Source: Bacteroidota bacterium
Lineage (GTDB): Bacteria; Bacteroidota; Bacteroidia; Chitinophagales; LD1
Reading direction: 5' to 3'
Assembly (NCBI GenBank): GCA_028288545.1
Contig: JAQBNQ010000157.1
Span: 1 to 5,150 of the forward strand
Length of the DNA: 5,150 bases
The translations under genes and the position numbers were made by a program. Positions 4,713 to 5,150 of the stretch are shown piece after piece (position 1 is the first letter of the stretch; each line of letters begins with the position of its first letter). The notes below the pieces were generated by a model that saw only the letters and a program-made list of their open reading frames with translations, was not told the DNA's origin and made no database searches.

Positions 4713-5150
4713 CTATTTTGAAAAAAATGGAAGTAAAATAAGCAGGTAAACTATATCCGACTGGGCAAACTGGGTTTTAAGGTTTTTGAGCGCTGCAACA
4801 AGATGGTTTCTTACCGTGTTTCTTGATATCTGGAGTTTATCGGCAATTTCCTCGTACGTTAATCCCTCTTCCCGGCTTAAGCGGAAAACCAGCTGCTGCT
4901 GGGCTGGTAAACTGCTGAAAGCTGTTTCCGCAAACTCAATTAAATTGTTTATTTCAACGGCTTCTTCTGTTTCGTTATGGAAATACGTAATCGATTGCCA
5001 AAGTTTTTCAAGACCGGCCTTTGACATGCTGAACTGTTTCAGGCTGTTTAACGTTACCCGTTTTCCTATCGAAAACAGGTAAGGGCCTACCGGGTAAGCC
5101 TCATTTAATTTTTCGCGGTTAAGCCAAAGGTTTAGAAAAGATTCCTGTAC
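4713..5150 (-). CDS. ECF RNA polymerase sigma factor, 5' end missing
   Basis: The reading frame is open from the stop (TAG at 4713-4715) to the window edge: 145 residues, with the true start beyond 5150. An internal ATG at 5025-5027 is not the start, because the upstream codons read VQESFLNLWLNREKL and PYLFSIGKR, typical of sigma regions 2.2-2.4. Region 4 spans about residues 77-125 of the visible part, with FSSLPAQQQLVFRLSREEGL and the helix-turn-helix LTYEEIADKLQISRNTVRNHL. The protein ends in a hydrophobic tail, DIVYLLILLPFF, often seen in Bacteroidota ECF factors. About 40-50 N-terminal residues are missing relative to the usual length near 190. Such factors normally pair with a FecR-like anti-sigma and SusC/SusD-type transport genes. 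None follows downstream here, so any partner would lie outside the window or this is an orphan factor. Confidence 0.9.
   Translation of the reverse strand, partial: VQESFLNLWLNREKLNEAYPVGPYLFSIGKRVTLNSLKQFSMSKAGLEKLWQSITYFHNETEEAVEINNLIEFAETAFSSLPAQQQLVFRLSREEGLTYEEIADKLQISRNTVRNHLVAALKNLKTQFAQSDIVYLLILLPFFSK

Noticed and set aside
4713..5027. Sigma factor read as a complete 104-residue protein
   Set aside because: The frame continues upstream without a stop to the window edge and encodes sigma region 2 residues, so the internal ATG is not the start.

Overview
The window looks like chromosome from a member of the Bacteroidota, most likely Sphingobacteriaceae (Mucilaginibacter/Pedobacter-like). 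This is inferred from moderate GC with AT-rich intergenic gaps, A-rich leaders without a clear Shine-Dalgarno before most starts, a TAnnTTTG-type -7 box, a short (193 aa) Crp/Fnr regulator of the Bacteroidota kind, and an ECF sigma factor with the hydrophobic C-terminal tail common in that phylum. No rRNA, tRNA, CRISPR array or transposase gene is visible.

Layout from left to right. (1) The last 40 codons of a + strand antibiotic-biosynthesis-monooxygenase (ABM/YgiN-like) gene end at 124. It converges on a - strand aldo/keto reductase (202-1119), with a hairpin between them that can terminate both. (2) A gene-free gap of about 370 bp ends in a strong hairpin plus T-tract, the terminator of the next gene. 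(3) A - strand alpha/beta hydrolase (1493-2359) lies downstream of a - strand Crp/Fnr-type regulator (2532-3113). The 172-bp gap between them holds a palindrome with CRP-like spacing, so the regulator may control the hydrolase. (4) Between the regulator and the next gene is a 204-bp element made of nested inverted repeats (3154-3357), bounded by perfect 10-bp direct repeats. It is best read as a non-autonomous (MITE-like) mobile element that landed just upstream of the regulator's promoter region. (5) A - strand SAM-dependent O-methyltransferase (3409-4449, ATG start preferred) follows, with a possible G-quadruplex sequence upstream. (6) The right edge holds a 5'-truncated ECF sigma factor (4713-5150, - strand) whose reading frame stays open to the window end.

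The genes do not form an obvious single pathway. The monooxygenase, aldo/keto reductase and hydrolase are small accessory enzymes of the kind often found around detoxification or minor metabolism. The regulator-hydrolase pair is the only plausible regulatory unit. The most striking signal is the mobile palindromic element. I see no convincing evidence of a new multi-gene system.
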